From positions 23,256,816-23,320,815 of the forward strand of contig NC_135212.1 of the NCBI RefSeq assembly GCF_052324685.1: 64,000 nt of DNA, read 5' to 3'. This document shows positions 1 through 12,517 of the stretch, one piece after another (the first letter of the stretch is position 1; every line of letters starts with the position of its first letter). Under the pieces are notes generated by a model. It saw only the letters and a list, made by a program, of their open reading frames with translations, was not told where the DNA came from and made no database searches. This DNA is from Brachyhypopomus gauderio. Its lineage: Eukaryota > Chordata > Actinopteri > Gymnotiformes > Hypopomidae. A program made the position numbers and the translations under genes.

Positions 1-294
1 CGGTTGCGTTACAGCATGTGTTCACTACAAAGCTAGAAACATTGTCCAAACATGGGCTCAATAATATTCTGTTTGGCTCTCTATTTAATTTCTTATTTTT
101 TTAAACATTTTTTTAATGTCTAATGTTTCAAATTGAACTGAGCCAGTCCTTAATTTATTCCTTTTTTAAAATGAAAGAATGTATTTTGTTATACCATAAA
201 AATTTCCTCATGCATAATTACTTGAGCAATATATAATATAATACAATATAATTATCATAATATAATATATACTTTTTGAAAAGAGTGTTTTAAC

Positions 295-530
295 TACACT
301 GCTCAAAAAAATAAAGGGAACACTTAAAAAACACAATGTAACTCCAAGTCATCCACACTTCGTGTTCAGATAGGAAGCAACACTGATTGTGAATCAATTT
401 CAACTGCTCTTGTGCAAATGGAACAGACAACAGGTAGAAATGAGAGATTTTCAACTGATTTCAAAGATTTTTATTAATTGAGATCTAGGATGTTATTTTA
501 GTGTTCCCTTAATTTTTTTGAGCAGTATAT
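295..530. mobile_element. Tc1-like miniature inverted-repeat element
   Basis: A 235-bp element bounded by inverted repeats. The left end reads CTGCTCAAAAAAATAAAGGG and the right end is its near-perfect complement (TTTTTTTGAGCAG). Both are flanked by TA, the Tc1/mariner target. The interior begins with sequence typical of fish Tc1 copies, but there is no transposase frame. It is an internally deleted, non-autonomous copy. Confidence 0.8.
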
Positions 531-574
531 TTAGCTGATATTTTTAAAAGCCCTATTGAAACACTGAAATTCAG

Positions 575-666
575 GTGAAAAACGCCGCTTATCGATTAAT
601 CGAAAGTCGATCGATAAGATCAGTCAACTAACGATTAATGAATTAATCGATAATTTGCATCCCTAG
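575..666. mobile_element. Terminal fragment of a DNA transposon (ATCGATTAATCG-rich end)
   Basis: Repeated ATCGATTAATCGA motifs leading to GCATCCCTA at about 658-666 resemble the ends of fish hAT-type elements that start TAGGGATGCA. Only one end is visible, so the boundaries and class are tentative. Confidence 0.45.
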
Positions 667-679
667 TCCGCACCAACAA

Positions 680-730
680 TAATTCGAAAGCGGGGACCCG
701 GGGGGGTGGGTGGGGGATGGGACGGATGGA
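680..730 (+). other. G-quadruplex-prone G-rich tract
   Basis: At least five closely spaced runs of three or more G with short loops lie in this 50-bp stretch, enough for an intramolecular G-quadruplex on the plus strand. Confidence 0.5.
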
Positions 731-894
731 CGAAAGTCACTGAGGCAAACGAGGGGGGGTAGGTGACGATGACAATTGCGACGACATCTCACTTAAGCCA
801 ACCGAAACACTTAAACGCCTAACGTTGGTTAGTCTGACTAACTTAATATACTACTAATCAACTGCATCAATTGTGTTAAATATTGAAATTACAT

Positions 895-1040
895 TACATC
901 TGGTGACTTGACTAGGACTTGAAGTTTAAGACTTGGGACTTGACTTGAGACTCGCTTGTATTGACTTGGGACTTGACTCGGGACTTGATTGTGAAGACTT
1001 GAGACTTACTTGTTACTTGCAATTTAGTGACTTGTTCCCA
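895..1040 (+). repeat. Degenerate GACTTGG-type short tandem repeats
   Basis: About a dozen imperfect copies of GACTTGGGACTTGA-like units occur in 140 bp. Units vary in length and sequence, so this is an old, decayed array or part of a dispersed repeat. Confidence 0.65.
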
Positions 1041-1161
1041 TGTCTGGCTCCACCCCACGACTGTCCTGATGCCAGGGCTTAACCTTCAATTAGGGGCCAC
1101 TGGCAGTGTCGGGTGCTGATTAGTTGCTAAATGCCAGCATGAACGTATCACAAATGTACGG

Positions 1162-1196
<35 letters not shown>

Positions 1197-1295
1197 CTGT
1201 GCATGTGAGGCCCTGCATTATTGAAGAACAGCACAGCTAATTACAGCAAAGAGAGAGCAAACATAGCAGGGAGGGAACACCCATATTCACCTGGA

Positions 1296-1381
<86 letters not shown>
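1296..1381. repeat. (CA)n microsatellite, about 86 bp
   Basis: Pure CA dinucleotide run. Shorter CA runs lie at 1163-1194, 1564-1597 and 1923-1960. Apparent His/Thr or Cys/Val frames across them are artefacts. Confidence 0.95.
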
Positions 1382-1562
1382 CAAAGCCATAAATATCAAA
1401 CACATCCATATGCCGACGCCCACAAAAGGGATAACATTAGCACAGACATATCGATAAACGAATAAAAATGTCGGGTGGACCCCCTTTGGACCAAAGCGCT
1501 TAAAAGACATCAGTGTGAGGGACGGTTTGAGTGTGAGTGAGTGAGTGAAAGACATTTCTGTA

Positions 1563-1601
<39 letters not shown>

Positions 1602-1920
1602 AACTCACACACACAGAACACTGCACCCTTTAAGGAACAGAATTGATCTGTGCCTTAAATTCCCTCATGTCAGATTTAGAGGGTGTGTCTGGCCTCTCTC
1701 TGCTGTCCCGCCTCAGTAAGTCTGCACATGCTTTAGAAGCAGGAGTGGAGGATTTAAGTGGACACCTGGGCCATATCTCTCCAACGAGCAGAGAGGGGAG
1801 GGGAGCAGAGGGGAGGGGCTTGCCTCTGCCAGCCTCAGGTTCATCATTACCCGCAGTAGCAGAAGGCTATGGACCATTTTAGCTTGCCATTTTAGGTTGG
1901 AGTGCATTACCCTCATGGGC

Positions 1921-1963
<43 letters not shown>

Positions 1964-2635
1964 GCGGAGCACAGAGGGCCCGCTCGGGCGTCACGGAGGG
2001 CCCACCTCAGCTGAACACACACAACAAACAATATGTACACAAGCTACAGTATGGCAGCATTTATTCACCTTTCTATTTACATACATACTAAATCCATACA
2101 TACTTAGATTTGAATCCATACATACTTAGAATTGTCTCTAGTGTTCAGTCTTCTGCTGCCTCACCACATGAAAAAACGTTGGATTAAAGTTAAATCATCC
2201 AAGAGCAACATATGTATATATCATGCATGTAAGTATGTATCATGTACTTGTATCATACATGTAAGTGTATATCATCTAAATGCATCATGCTGAGGCTGGA
2301 ATGCGCGTAGAGAGGTTTGAAGACTAAGATGGTAGATATAGGGGCAGGGTTTCAAAGGTTGTGTACCCCAACTTTAAAAGGTGCTATATCTGTTATCGGC
2401 TTGTCCTACCTTTAAAAGCAACGTCTAGTGTTGCTGCAAACTTCAGATTACAGAGAAAGGGAGCTGAAGCATACACCGCACGCACTGACCTATTCGGTGG
2501 CTGTTAAAGACGTCTGCACCACTGAAGATCCAGAAATGAAATGTGGGCCAGAGCTCGGTGATGACATGTCTGACCTCCTTAGACATTAAATGGTCTGATA
2601 GCAATGCTTCCAATAACATGGAATAAAGTAACCAG

Positions 2636-2684
<49 letters not shown>

Positions 2685-2929
2685 TTCATTGATTTAAGGG
2701 GACATCTCTTGGGGAGAGGCTTCCTCCTGCCATAGTCAGCAGTGATGATGAGCAGAACCTCACCCAATCCCCACTGATGTGGAACCTTCCAGAAGCGTGA
2801 CTGGGACAGCGCCATCACCGAGAGACCAGAATGGGTTCAGCGGGTAAATGGTTCCATGTTAAAGAGAGATGATTGAGAACAAATGAGGCCATTTTTTAAG
2901 AACCAACAGTGCAATCTCAATCTCAATCT

Positions 2930-2931
<2 letters not shown>

Positions 2932-3015
<84 letters not shown>
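2932..3015. repeat. (TC)n microsatellite
   Basis: About 80 bp of pure CT repeat preceded by three AATCTC units and followed by a short (TA)n. A related (GA)n of about 45 bp lies at 2641-2685. Confidence 0.95.
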
Positions 3016-3024
<9 letters not shown>

Positions 3025-3176
3025 GGACACACACTGACACACACACACAAACACAGAAATATTTGACAGGTTTGCCGTGTAGGCAAATTGGCAGCCTAGC
3101 GCAGCTGAGACAGGGTAGAGGTAGAGGGGAAGCTGCTGACAGTTGCTGGCTGTTGAGCAGAAAAATAGATGAGTGT

Positions 3177-3622
3177 GTACCTGAGCTCCAGAACAGACTC
3201 CCACACTGTATATCCCACCAATTCTGTACCTGAGCTCCAGAACAGACTCCCACACTGTATATCCCACCAATTCTGTACCTGAGCTCCAGAACAGACTCCC
3301 ACACTGTATATCCCACCAATTCTGTACCTGAACTCCAGAACAGACTCCCACACTGTATATCCCACCAATTCTGTACCTGAGCTCCAGAACAGACTCCCAC
3401 ACTGTATATCCCACCAATTCTGTACCTGAGCTCCAGAACAGACTCCCACACTGTATATCCCACCAATTCTGTACCTGAGCTCCAGAACAGACTCCCACAC
3501 TGTATATCCCACCAATTCTGTACCTGAGCTCCAGAACAGACTCCCACACTGTATATCCCACCAATTCTGTACCTGAGCTCCAGAACAGACTCCCACACTG
3601 TATATCCCACCAATTCTGTACC
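3177..3622. repeat. 49-bp minisatellite, nine copies
   Basis: The unit begins GTACCTGAGCTCCAGAACAG and repeats every 49 bp with almost no divergence; one copy has GAACTCC instead of GAGCTCC. Two decayed flanking copies with CTAGAATAGA follow to about 3740. Because 49 is one more than a multiple of three and the unit lacks stops on the minus strand, all three minus frames stay open and read the same cyclic peptide. Confidence 0.95.
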
Positions 3623-4441
3623 TGAACTCCAGATTAGAACCCCCACCAAGGTCTAGGATAGACCCCCCTATACCTGAGATCTAGAATAGAGTCCCGCAGC
3701 GCAAAATCCACCACCTCTGTACATGAGATCTAGAATAGAGTCCCGCAGTGCAAACCCCACCTCCTCTGTACTGTAAACAGCAGGACAACCCATGTAACTG
3801 TCATTACAACCCAAACAACTCATGTAACTGTCAATAGGCAAAAAACCCATAGCATGGGTATGATGGTTACTGGATTTCCAACAAATTGCTCAAATAAACA
3901 CTCAGTGGCCTAAAACCACCAACGGCCTCCTCCCAAAACCCCTCCTCCACCCGGACTACTGCCAGGCGCACCAACCATCTTATTCCAGCCACATGCCATC
4001 TATTACAAATGCAAACATTTGCATCACTCAGAGAGTAACATGAACTAGTCTTCCTCTAGTGGGGGCACAAGGGGAGGAGGGGGTGGAGAGGGAAGGGTGG
4101 AGGGAGAGGACCTCCACCCCTGACTGATCCCACCCTCATCTTCCCTCCATCCCGGCTTGAAGTCAGATGAGTATGGCTTCAAGTGACTTTAATCTCCACT
4201 CTCTGCCTCCATCTTGCTCTCTTTGTCTTTCTCCATCTTTCCTCTGTGTGTCTGTGTGTCCTTCTGCACCACCCGCGGGGGTGGACACTGACTGCTCGGA
4301 GGATGGGCTAGAACAAACAAAGCACTTCCTCCACCTTCTTTACACTTTCATTTGCCTCCAGCACTGGGTGTTAAACCTTAACATCTCTCTTCTACAAAAT
4401 CTCTCTCTATCTATCCGTCTGTGTGTGTGTGCATGTGACAC

Positions 4442-4445
<4 letters not shown>

Positions 4446-4476
<31 letters not shown>

Positions 4477-4481
4477 GAGAG

Positions 4482-4523
<42 letters not shown>
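4446..4523. repeat. (GA)n microsatellite
   Basis: Imperfect GA run with a few GTGA and GCGA interruptions. Confidence 0.95.
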
Positions 4524-4525
<2 letters not shown>

Positions 4526-4909
4526 GCTGTGAGTTATCATTATGTCTCTTAATTAAAGACCAGTACTGGGACTCATTATGACATGCCAGTTTTATATTTA
4601 GAACACGCCAGCTAGCTAGGGGCCGTTATATTATTCAAGGCAACACACACACAGACACACACTCCACTGTCTTTTTGATCTACCACAACTTTCACTCATT
4701 CTCTGCTCCCTTGTGGCTGGAAGAGATGGAGAATAGAAAAACCACATGCCCTAATAAACATGCACAATAAAGAAAATTCTTCCCAGCAGCACACACACAC
4801 ACACACACACGCATGCGCACTGGACGGAGCACTATTGCACATGGCCAGTCGGACAGAATTACTTTTCACCTCCAGACATGGTTGGAGGACATGTAGAGAC
4901 CCTCCCCCC

Positions 4910-5118
4910 CATCTCGCCTGTCCCCCTGTGTCTCATGCCCCTCCCTCCCCATCTCTCATGGCCCTCTGTCTCATGCTCCTCCCTCATGTCCCCCTGTGTC
5001 TCATGCCCCTCCCTCCCCATTCCTCTCTCATGGCCCCCGGTCTCATGCTCCTCCCTCATGTCCCCCTGTGTCTCATGCCCCTCCCTCCCCATTCCTCTCT
5101 CATGCCCCCCAGTGTCTC

Positions 5119-5159
<41 letters not shown>
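4910..5159. repeat. C/T-rich imperfect tandem repeat followed by (GT)n
   Basis: Units of TCATGCCCCTCCCTCCCC type alternate with TCATGCTCCTCCCTCATG, with a super-period near 80 bp. They run directly into a (GT)n tract at 5121-5157. Confidence 0.8.
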
Positions 5160-5160
<1 letters not shown>

Positions 5161-8100
5161 ATGTAGCTCCAGTGAGCACTGTGACTCCCTTGTCCCTTCA
5201 GAGCTGATGAAGAGGCTCATGGCAGCCGATCCACAGCTGTTTTCTAGAGGGATTAGTCCAGTTCAGCACACAACACTGCTCCCTGTCATCCACGGCCTCA
5301 AACGGCAGAGGGAGAGAGGAGAGGGAGAGAAAGAGAGGGAAGGAAGGAGGGAGGGAGGAAAGGTAAAGAAACAGAAGGATGGGAGGGAGAGGGAGAGAAT
5401 GAGAGAGGGATAATGAGAGTGGGAGGAGAGGAGAGGAGAGGGAGGGAGGGAGGGAGGGAGATGATAGAGAGAAGAGAGGGGGAGAGACCAAGATGGATTC
5501 TGCGTGTCTGGGCGGTGTTCTCAGCAGGGAGGCACGCACAACGCGGGACTCCCACGCAGCTGCAGTCCTGCCTGGGGGATGTTGGGAGTCAGGGCTGGGA
5601 GAGCGGCTGTGTTCTGAAGAACCCTGGGAGATGTATGAGAGACCATCACACACACACACACACACACTCCAGACCCATCATATCCACTGCAGTAGAGAGG
5701 CTGGCAAACACACACATCACTACCGGTTGAAAGACTTGTGTGCTATGGACACAAAACCCTGTGTTTCAAGAAACTCACTCATACCCACAACTACAGGGAG
5801 GACCTACTTTCCTGTGACATCATTAGGCTCAATTTCTCAGCCCACTACTTCATTAAGGGAGTTTACTACATTTGCACTACCACTGTCCTAGTCCTCTTAC
5901 CCACAAACCTCCAGGGTGATGCATCAAATGGATGATGTGGCAATTCAGTCCTAACTCGCGCTGGTCCAGGATCAGCTCTACACCTCACTGGCTCTTCAAG
6001 CCGAACGGCAGTGCTTATCTGAGTGCAGGGTAAAACCACGCGTGACTCTGCGAGGCCGCCATCCTCTCCGGCCTGGCTCTCAGTTCTCTAATGGAGGGGA
6101 TAAATCTCCTGTAATGGCTTCCTGATCTCTCAGCCCACAGCACCACGCAGCCATCCCTCGAGACCCCTGCACACACTTCCACACGCAAGCAAACAACCGG
6201 ACAGCAGGAAAGAGCGCCCAGACCTCTGTAATAGGCTAACGGGAGCTCTCAGACAGGGCTAGGGCCTGTTCCCATCCATACCATGAACACTCCCTAATCC
6301 CCACATCCGTATCCACTAGCTGAAGCGTGCAGCGTTCCGACGGCCACACCGTCAATCATCCGACCGCGAGCTCTCTGGGCCAAATGCAAGTAACAAGGGA
6401 CACGGCCCCCCAAAACACGGTCGGAACGCACACAAACAGGTCACATGACTGGATGAGAGGATGTGTCCTCTCCCGTGGGTCTTCAAGGTCACAGGAACAG
6501 TAACAGTATTTGCATATTGTTCTTTAGGCGTGCTTAAAGAAATAACCCTATCCCAGACGCCTCTTCAGAGCGGGTCACCAGAGAGGGTTTTCTAATTATT
6601 TAAAGTTTTTTGCATTTTGATGAGCACTGCCCTCAACACGGGGTGAGGAAATATGGTTTGGGTAAGCAGTAAGGATGGGTTTGTGCTCATCTCAGTCATA
6701 CTTAAGATGGCTGACGCTCCCAGACACAAGCCCTAGGCTATCTATAAACAGGCTGAGTGCGTCACTGCTCACCAGTGGGGCTCCATATCATCGCTAGTGA
6801 AGTGAGCTCCACCACTCTCTCCACCACGCTCTCCACCCTTTCTCCACCCACTCTGGCCGCCGCCCCTCAGACACACAAGGGGAGCCAAGGAACAACAAGG
6901 ACTTGTGGGTGTGCTGCCACCTCAAACTTTGGCACATCATTAAGAAGCTACCCTCCCCCTTCTGACAACACTTCTGACTCCAGGTGACGGACCTTGATTC
7001 TGTTTGTGCGATCGAGGAGAAACCCAGTTACAGCAAACCCAAACCACCACAGCACCAGGAGCTAAGAAACCAGAAAAAGTAATTAGACTAAAAAGCAAAT
7101 TAAAAGTCAAGAGACTCTGCTTTTAAAATGGTTTGCACTATGTGTCTATGGACACCATATACCACTGTAAATCAAGCTCCCAGAGAGAACAGTTTATTCT
7201 CCGTCAGTGTCCCTGCCCCCGGGGTTGTCTACCCTCTCTCTACATTAAAGGAACAGAAGTCATCCTCCTCGTCATTGCGCTCTTGAGTGAAATACCCATC
7301 TGGCCGGGTCACTTCCCTCTTCCCTCTTTCTCACTTCCCTGCAAAAGCACATCATTGCATTTGCCGGTGCCACGTGCCGTCTGAAGGCTGACGTGGCATT
7401 CCTCGCACCCTCCGTCCAGACTGGCGTGGCCAGAGAGCGTCTCGGACCGATGGCAGGAGACAGCGCCAGAGCGCAATTGAGCCCGATTGCCTGGGCTGAC
7501 CAAGGCTGGACGTGTGTGGGACACAGTGCAAGATGCAGAAGGGGTAGTTCCTGAAGAACGAGGTCAAGGCAGCATCAGAGAGAGTGTCTTTGAGCTATGA
7601 CAGAAAGACAGTTGCTTTTCATGTTCTCACTAGACCCAACTCATTGATTCGAGGAATCGATTGGCTTTGGGGTCCAGCGATGTCGTCTGAAGCGTGTTAA
7701 TTAGCCAATGACTGAATGCCTGTAAACACAGCTGGACTGTTCTGGACAAAACCACCTTGCTGGATTGTGGGGATGAGCCAAACTGACCTTCTCACACCCA
7801 GCTACAATCAAACAGGCTACAATCATAAACACAACTATCCAACAAATATAACCATATATTACTTGTCCACATTCTCTGATAGCCATTAGATGTTGTGTAG
7901 ACATATATGAGATGGAGAAGACATTTCATATCGAAACTCCCTCATTGTGTCACCGTAGCATGGCTGGGATGTCCGGAAGAGAGGGAAAGCTAAGTGGCTA
8001 ATGCTAAATAGCTACAGCGCTAGCAGTAAAGGCGTGGCACATCACCACAGGGCAGAGATCATGACAACGCTACACTCTGGCACTGTTTGATCACTCGGAA

Positions 8101-8426
8101 ATACAGGAATAGTTAAACAGATTATTCTGGGCGATGGCAGAGCATTCTGAACTGATGCAATAACAATGTGACAGGCACGTTACAGTCCTCTTGCACTTGG
8201 CCTTGAAGTGATGAAGTGCTGAGAGCAAGTGTGATGAAACCCGGCACCTCAGCGCCATGACATTTCCAGAGCAATTCCAGATTAACGAAGCATGCTTCAC
8301 CCTCATCTTCCACCCACCCCAGCTCAAAATCCTCCACACACACACACACAAAAGCTCAAAATCCAACCCTAGCTGACCTTTGGTTTGGGCAGCGGAATTC
8401 TGGGTAAGCCCGAAGCAGATGGCATA

Positions 8427-8445
8427 TGGCCACCAGGGGGAGCAG
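8427..8445 (+). promoter_or_regulatory. CTCF-like binding site
   Basis: TGGCCACCAGGGGGAGCAG matches the vertebrate CTCF consensus at 16 of 19 positions, including the whole CCACCAGGGGG core. Occupancy cannot be judged from sequence. Confidence 0.5.
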
Positions 8446-8620
8446 TGTGGGTCCTCCGCGTACCAACACCTGCTCCAGAGAACGGATGTGTGCAGGACGA
8501 ACATCGCCAACATCGGCCGTCTCCTTCAGCCCTGCATGCATGCCTGCCTTTCAGTCGTCTACATTATCACACACCTGTCAGACGAACAAGCGCACTTAGA
8601 GAGGCATTCACTCCCTCACA

Positions 8621-8625
8621 CACAC

Positions 8626-8696
<71 letters not shown>

Positions 8697-8901
8697 CCTG
8701 GCCTAATGAGTGCAGGGTGTGGGGTATGAGGACAGCTCGCATGCCCACTAACGGGCGGCCATCTGTCCAGCGTGCTGTTTGTTCTACCGATCACTTTATT
8801 TTTGGCCTGCAATTAAAAGCACGTGATACACGGATGTCTGGGTGAGCACAATAGTGACGGTGCCATCTGAACAAGGACGGAGCAGGGGCCACCCCGATTC
8901 A

Positions 8902-8967
<66 letters not shown>
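8621..8967. repeat. Two (CA)n microsatellites
   Basis: CA runs lie at about 8621-8693 and 8903-8967, separated by about 210 bp of unique sequence. Confidence 0.93.
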
Positions 8968-8969
<2 letters not shown>

Positions 8970-9909
8970 CACTACTCTATCACCGAACTTGTACAGGGAT
9001 GAAAATACCATTTAAAAAAGTACCCCACCAACACCCATCAACAACGTGGACGGCTATGTGGAACCGGGCCGTTACAACATGAAGTCCCACAGCGGGGGGC
9101 GTGCGTGCTGTCGAGAGCAGAGAGGAGCATTTCGGATTGATGAACCTAATGTGTGATTAAGATATGGCAAAAGCAATTACATCAAAGATGTGCGTGTGGC
9201 TGATTGAAAACGACGTGACTTGGGAGAGACAACCCAAACGTCATTTTGTTGACTTCAAGTGCTGGAGAGGACTTGAAAGTGTCTCTGTTAATGAGCCCTG
9301 TCTTCTCAGGCCTGCAAATTAATCAGCTGGGATAGATGTCTGTTAATACTTATGCAGGTGTTCCCTTTCTTCATTTCGCTTAATTAACTGTATCTATAAA
9401 TAATCTCCAACGCCCCCCGAATAGTAGCAAATGGTACAGTCCAAGAACAGCAGCCCTCTAAGAACATGATGTTTTTTCCACATGTACCAGGAGTACACAG
9501 GTAGGATATTGTTTCCAGGTCCATTTATTGATCCTCAACCCAAAGCATGAATAGCTGCTCATACCAGGGAGAGAAAAAAAAACATTTGAAAGGATTGTGC
9601 ACTAATGCAGACAGACCATTTTAGCTTTTTGCTCCAATAAATCAAAGATGGTCTTGTTATGTTCAGTCTACCCACTGGGTAGCCCCCCCACACCTGCCCC
9701 AAACCCCAGCCACTGTGAAAGAGAGGAGGACATGGACGAAGAGAAAGGAAACGGATTTCCAAATCTACCAAAGCATTTGTCCGCCATTTCAATATTTTGT
9801 CCACCCCACCCAGCCCTGCCCCCCAAAAAATTACCTTCATAACCCACAAAAAACGAAATCCATACCACCCCGTTTAAAAATAAGTATGGCATGTTATCAG
9901 CAGACCTCT

Positions 9910-9910
<1 letters not shown>

Positions 9911-9984
<74 letters not shown>
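9911..9984. repeat. (CA)n microsatellite
   Basis: Pure CA run of about 74 bp. Confidence 0.95.
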
Positions 9985-9986
<2 letters not shown>

Positions 9987-10515
9987 GATGCTCGTTTTCG
10001 ATGTAGCACACAGGCAGATGCACACTGAGATAGGACTACAGCACATGCAAAGCAGCATCAGAGAGCAAACAGAAAACGGAGCCATAAGGTTTCTGCCGTT
10101 TTTAAAAGGTGGAGATTACAGCATTTTCGTGTGAGGAGGGCGGAGCAGCGTTTGGAGGCTGTGTTTGTGAACCAGTCCCCTGCAGACACAGGCCTGTCCC
10201 ATGTGAAGAGGGGGGGGTCCTATAGGTAGGGGCTGGGATCTTCATCTACCACAGAAGATTGTTCAGCAACAGAGATCGAGATCTATCTCTTTCTCTATCT
10301 CTCTCTCTGTCTCTCCCCCTCAGTGATGGAGACATGTCTCTCTCTCAGTGATGGAGACATGTCTCTCTCTCAGTGATGGACAGATGTCCCTCTCTCTCTC
10401 TATCTGCCTCTAATGAGAAGGAGCAGGCGTCCTCGGGGCACTGCCAGGACTGCAGGGAAGATTCTGGCACCAGTTCCCTCTTCTCAACTCCCCAGGTGCT
10501 GTCGGCCGCACTCTC

Positions 10516-10517
<2 letters not shown>

Positions 10518-10575
<58 letters not shown>

Positions 10576-10862
10576 GTGTGTGTGTGTGTGTGTGTGTGTA
10601 TTATATATATATAGTGAGTATATATCGCTATACTCAACTGATTATGAATATGTATATGTATTAGGATACATACACATACATGCTCCTAAGTGTTAGGGTG
10701 CAAACACACAAAATTTCCATGGCAACCTATGCCATACTGTGGACTGCCTCTTAGGGGATGTCTAGCATTTCTATCCTTTTTGATCTCTCTCTCTCTCTCT
10801 GTCTCTGTCTCTGTCTCTGTCTCTGTCTCTGTCTCTGTCTCTGTCTCTGTCTCTGTCTCTCT
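10518..10862. repeat. Compound (CA)n/(GT)n and (CTCTGT)n repeats
   Basis: A (CA)n run at 10518-10570 is followed within a few bases by (GT)n at 10574-10598, forming an inverted pair. A (CTGTCT)n hexanucleotide array lies at about 10785-10862. Confidence 0.9.
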
Positions 10863-10943
10863 GTGTATGTGTCACATGCACACACACATAGACGGATAGA
10901 TAGAGATAGATTTTGTGTGTCTATTACTGCCATATGTGACAAG

Positions 10944-11525
10944 AACACAGCTCACTCTCTACCTGGGCTCAAACACAGCTCACTCTCCACCTGGGCTCAA
11001 ACACAGCTCACTCTCCACATGGGCTCAAACACAGCTCACTCCCCACCACAGCTCACTCCCCACCTGGGCTCAAACACAGCTCACTCCTGACCTGGGCTCA
11101 AATACAGCTCACTCCCCACCTGGGCTCAAACACAGCTCACTCCCCACCTGGGCTCAAACACAGCTCACTCCCCACCTGGGCTCAAACACAGCTCACTCCC
11201 CACCTGGGCTCAAACACAGCTCACTCCCCACCTGGGCTCAAACACAGCTCACTCCCCACCAGGGCTCAAACACAGCTAACTCTCCACCTGGGCTCAAACA
11301 CAGCTCACTCCCCACCACAGCTCAAACACAGCTCACTCCCCACCTGGGCTCAAACACAGCTCACTCCCCACCACAGCTCAAACACAGCTCACTCCCCACC
11401 AGGGCTCAAACACAGCTCACTCCCCACCAGGGCTCAAACACAGCTCACTCCCCACCAGGGCTCAAACACAGCTCACTCCCCACCACAGCTCAAACACAGC
11501 TCACTCCCCACCAGGGCTCAAACAG
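10944..11525. repeat. 28-bp minisatellite, about 20 copies
   Basis: The unit starts AACACAGCTCACTCCCCACC and ends TGGGCTCA. Variant units carry AGGGCTCA or ACAGCTCA, or are shortened. The array gives a 219-codon plus-strand open frame of repeated TQLTPHLGSN-type peptides, which I take as an artefact of a stop-free unit. Confidence 0.93.
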
Positions 11526-12430
11526 TGTGAGCTGGAGTGACACCTACGACAGAACGAGAAAGGAATTCACATAACAAAGCCAGAAAGCAAACAAATATGT
11601 GCATTAGCTGGAATTTACTTACAACTGATCCAAGATCAGTTAAGATAAAATCACATAGCAGACCTCTGCAGTGTGCTTCACGGGGCTGCAGAAAAAGACA
11701 GGCCAGTACTTGAACGTATGAATTCAGGCTATACTGCAGTGTGGCTAGATACTGCACTGCCAAGCCCTCGGAGATCAAGCAGAGTGCTGTAGATGTAGGA
11801 GATGCATGTTCTCTAGTCCAAGCTCCTCCCCCCAACCAGCAAAACTGACACTGGCAAAGAGGGGTTGCTGACATGGGAATGTTGGCACCCACTGAATCAA
11901 TGGCTATACTAAGGGTTTCTCACACTCTCTCTGTCTGCATCAGTTCAAACTCTTATGCGCTTCCATTTTATGGCAGGCATCCCACGTGCCCTGCAGCCTG
12001 GACGTCCCCCCAGATGGGGACCTGGGGAGGATTTGAGCCTGCTGGAGATATGTTTTCTGCATCAGGGCCCTCCACCCACACCAGCCTGCCAGGGTCATGG
12101 TCTAGGCACCACCTAGACCAGGGTGGAGTGAATGGTGCAGCCAGTGTGTGTATGATGTCTTCCTTAGGCTGTGGTTGATCAACGAGAGAAAGGTGAGCTC
12201 TGAACTGCATCTCCCCTCCCACTGCCCGCCTCAGTGACCATTAGAGGAACTCCACAGCGGATCGTCCACTTAAAACATCACCCATCCAACCCAAAGGGGT
12301 CCACTGTAAGGTTCGGTCCATGTCTGCACTGTGTGACTGCATCGATAGCTCAAGGGAGCGGCCAGCATGCTTACGCCATGTTTACACAATGAAGGGCAAA
12401 CGTGCCCATTTGTCATTCTGGCCTCTCTCT

Positions 12431-12433
<3 letters not shown>

Positions 12434-12514
<81 letters not shown>
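12434..12514. repeat. (CA)n microsatellite
   Basis: Pure CA run of about 80 bp, flanked on the left by CTCTCTCGCG and on the right by three GCAC units. Confidence 0.95.

Positions 12515-12517
<3 letters not shown>

Noticed and set aside
2837..3649. 270-, 183- and 166-codon minus-strand frames (TELVGYTVWESVLELRY repeats)
   Set aside because: All come from the 49-bp minisatellite; the same peptide occurs in all three frames.
10915..11574. 219-codon frame of TQLTPHLGSN repeats
   Set aside because: 28-bp minisatellite read-through with no start context or homology.
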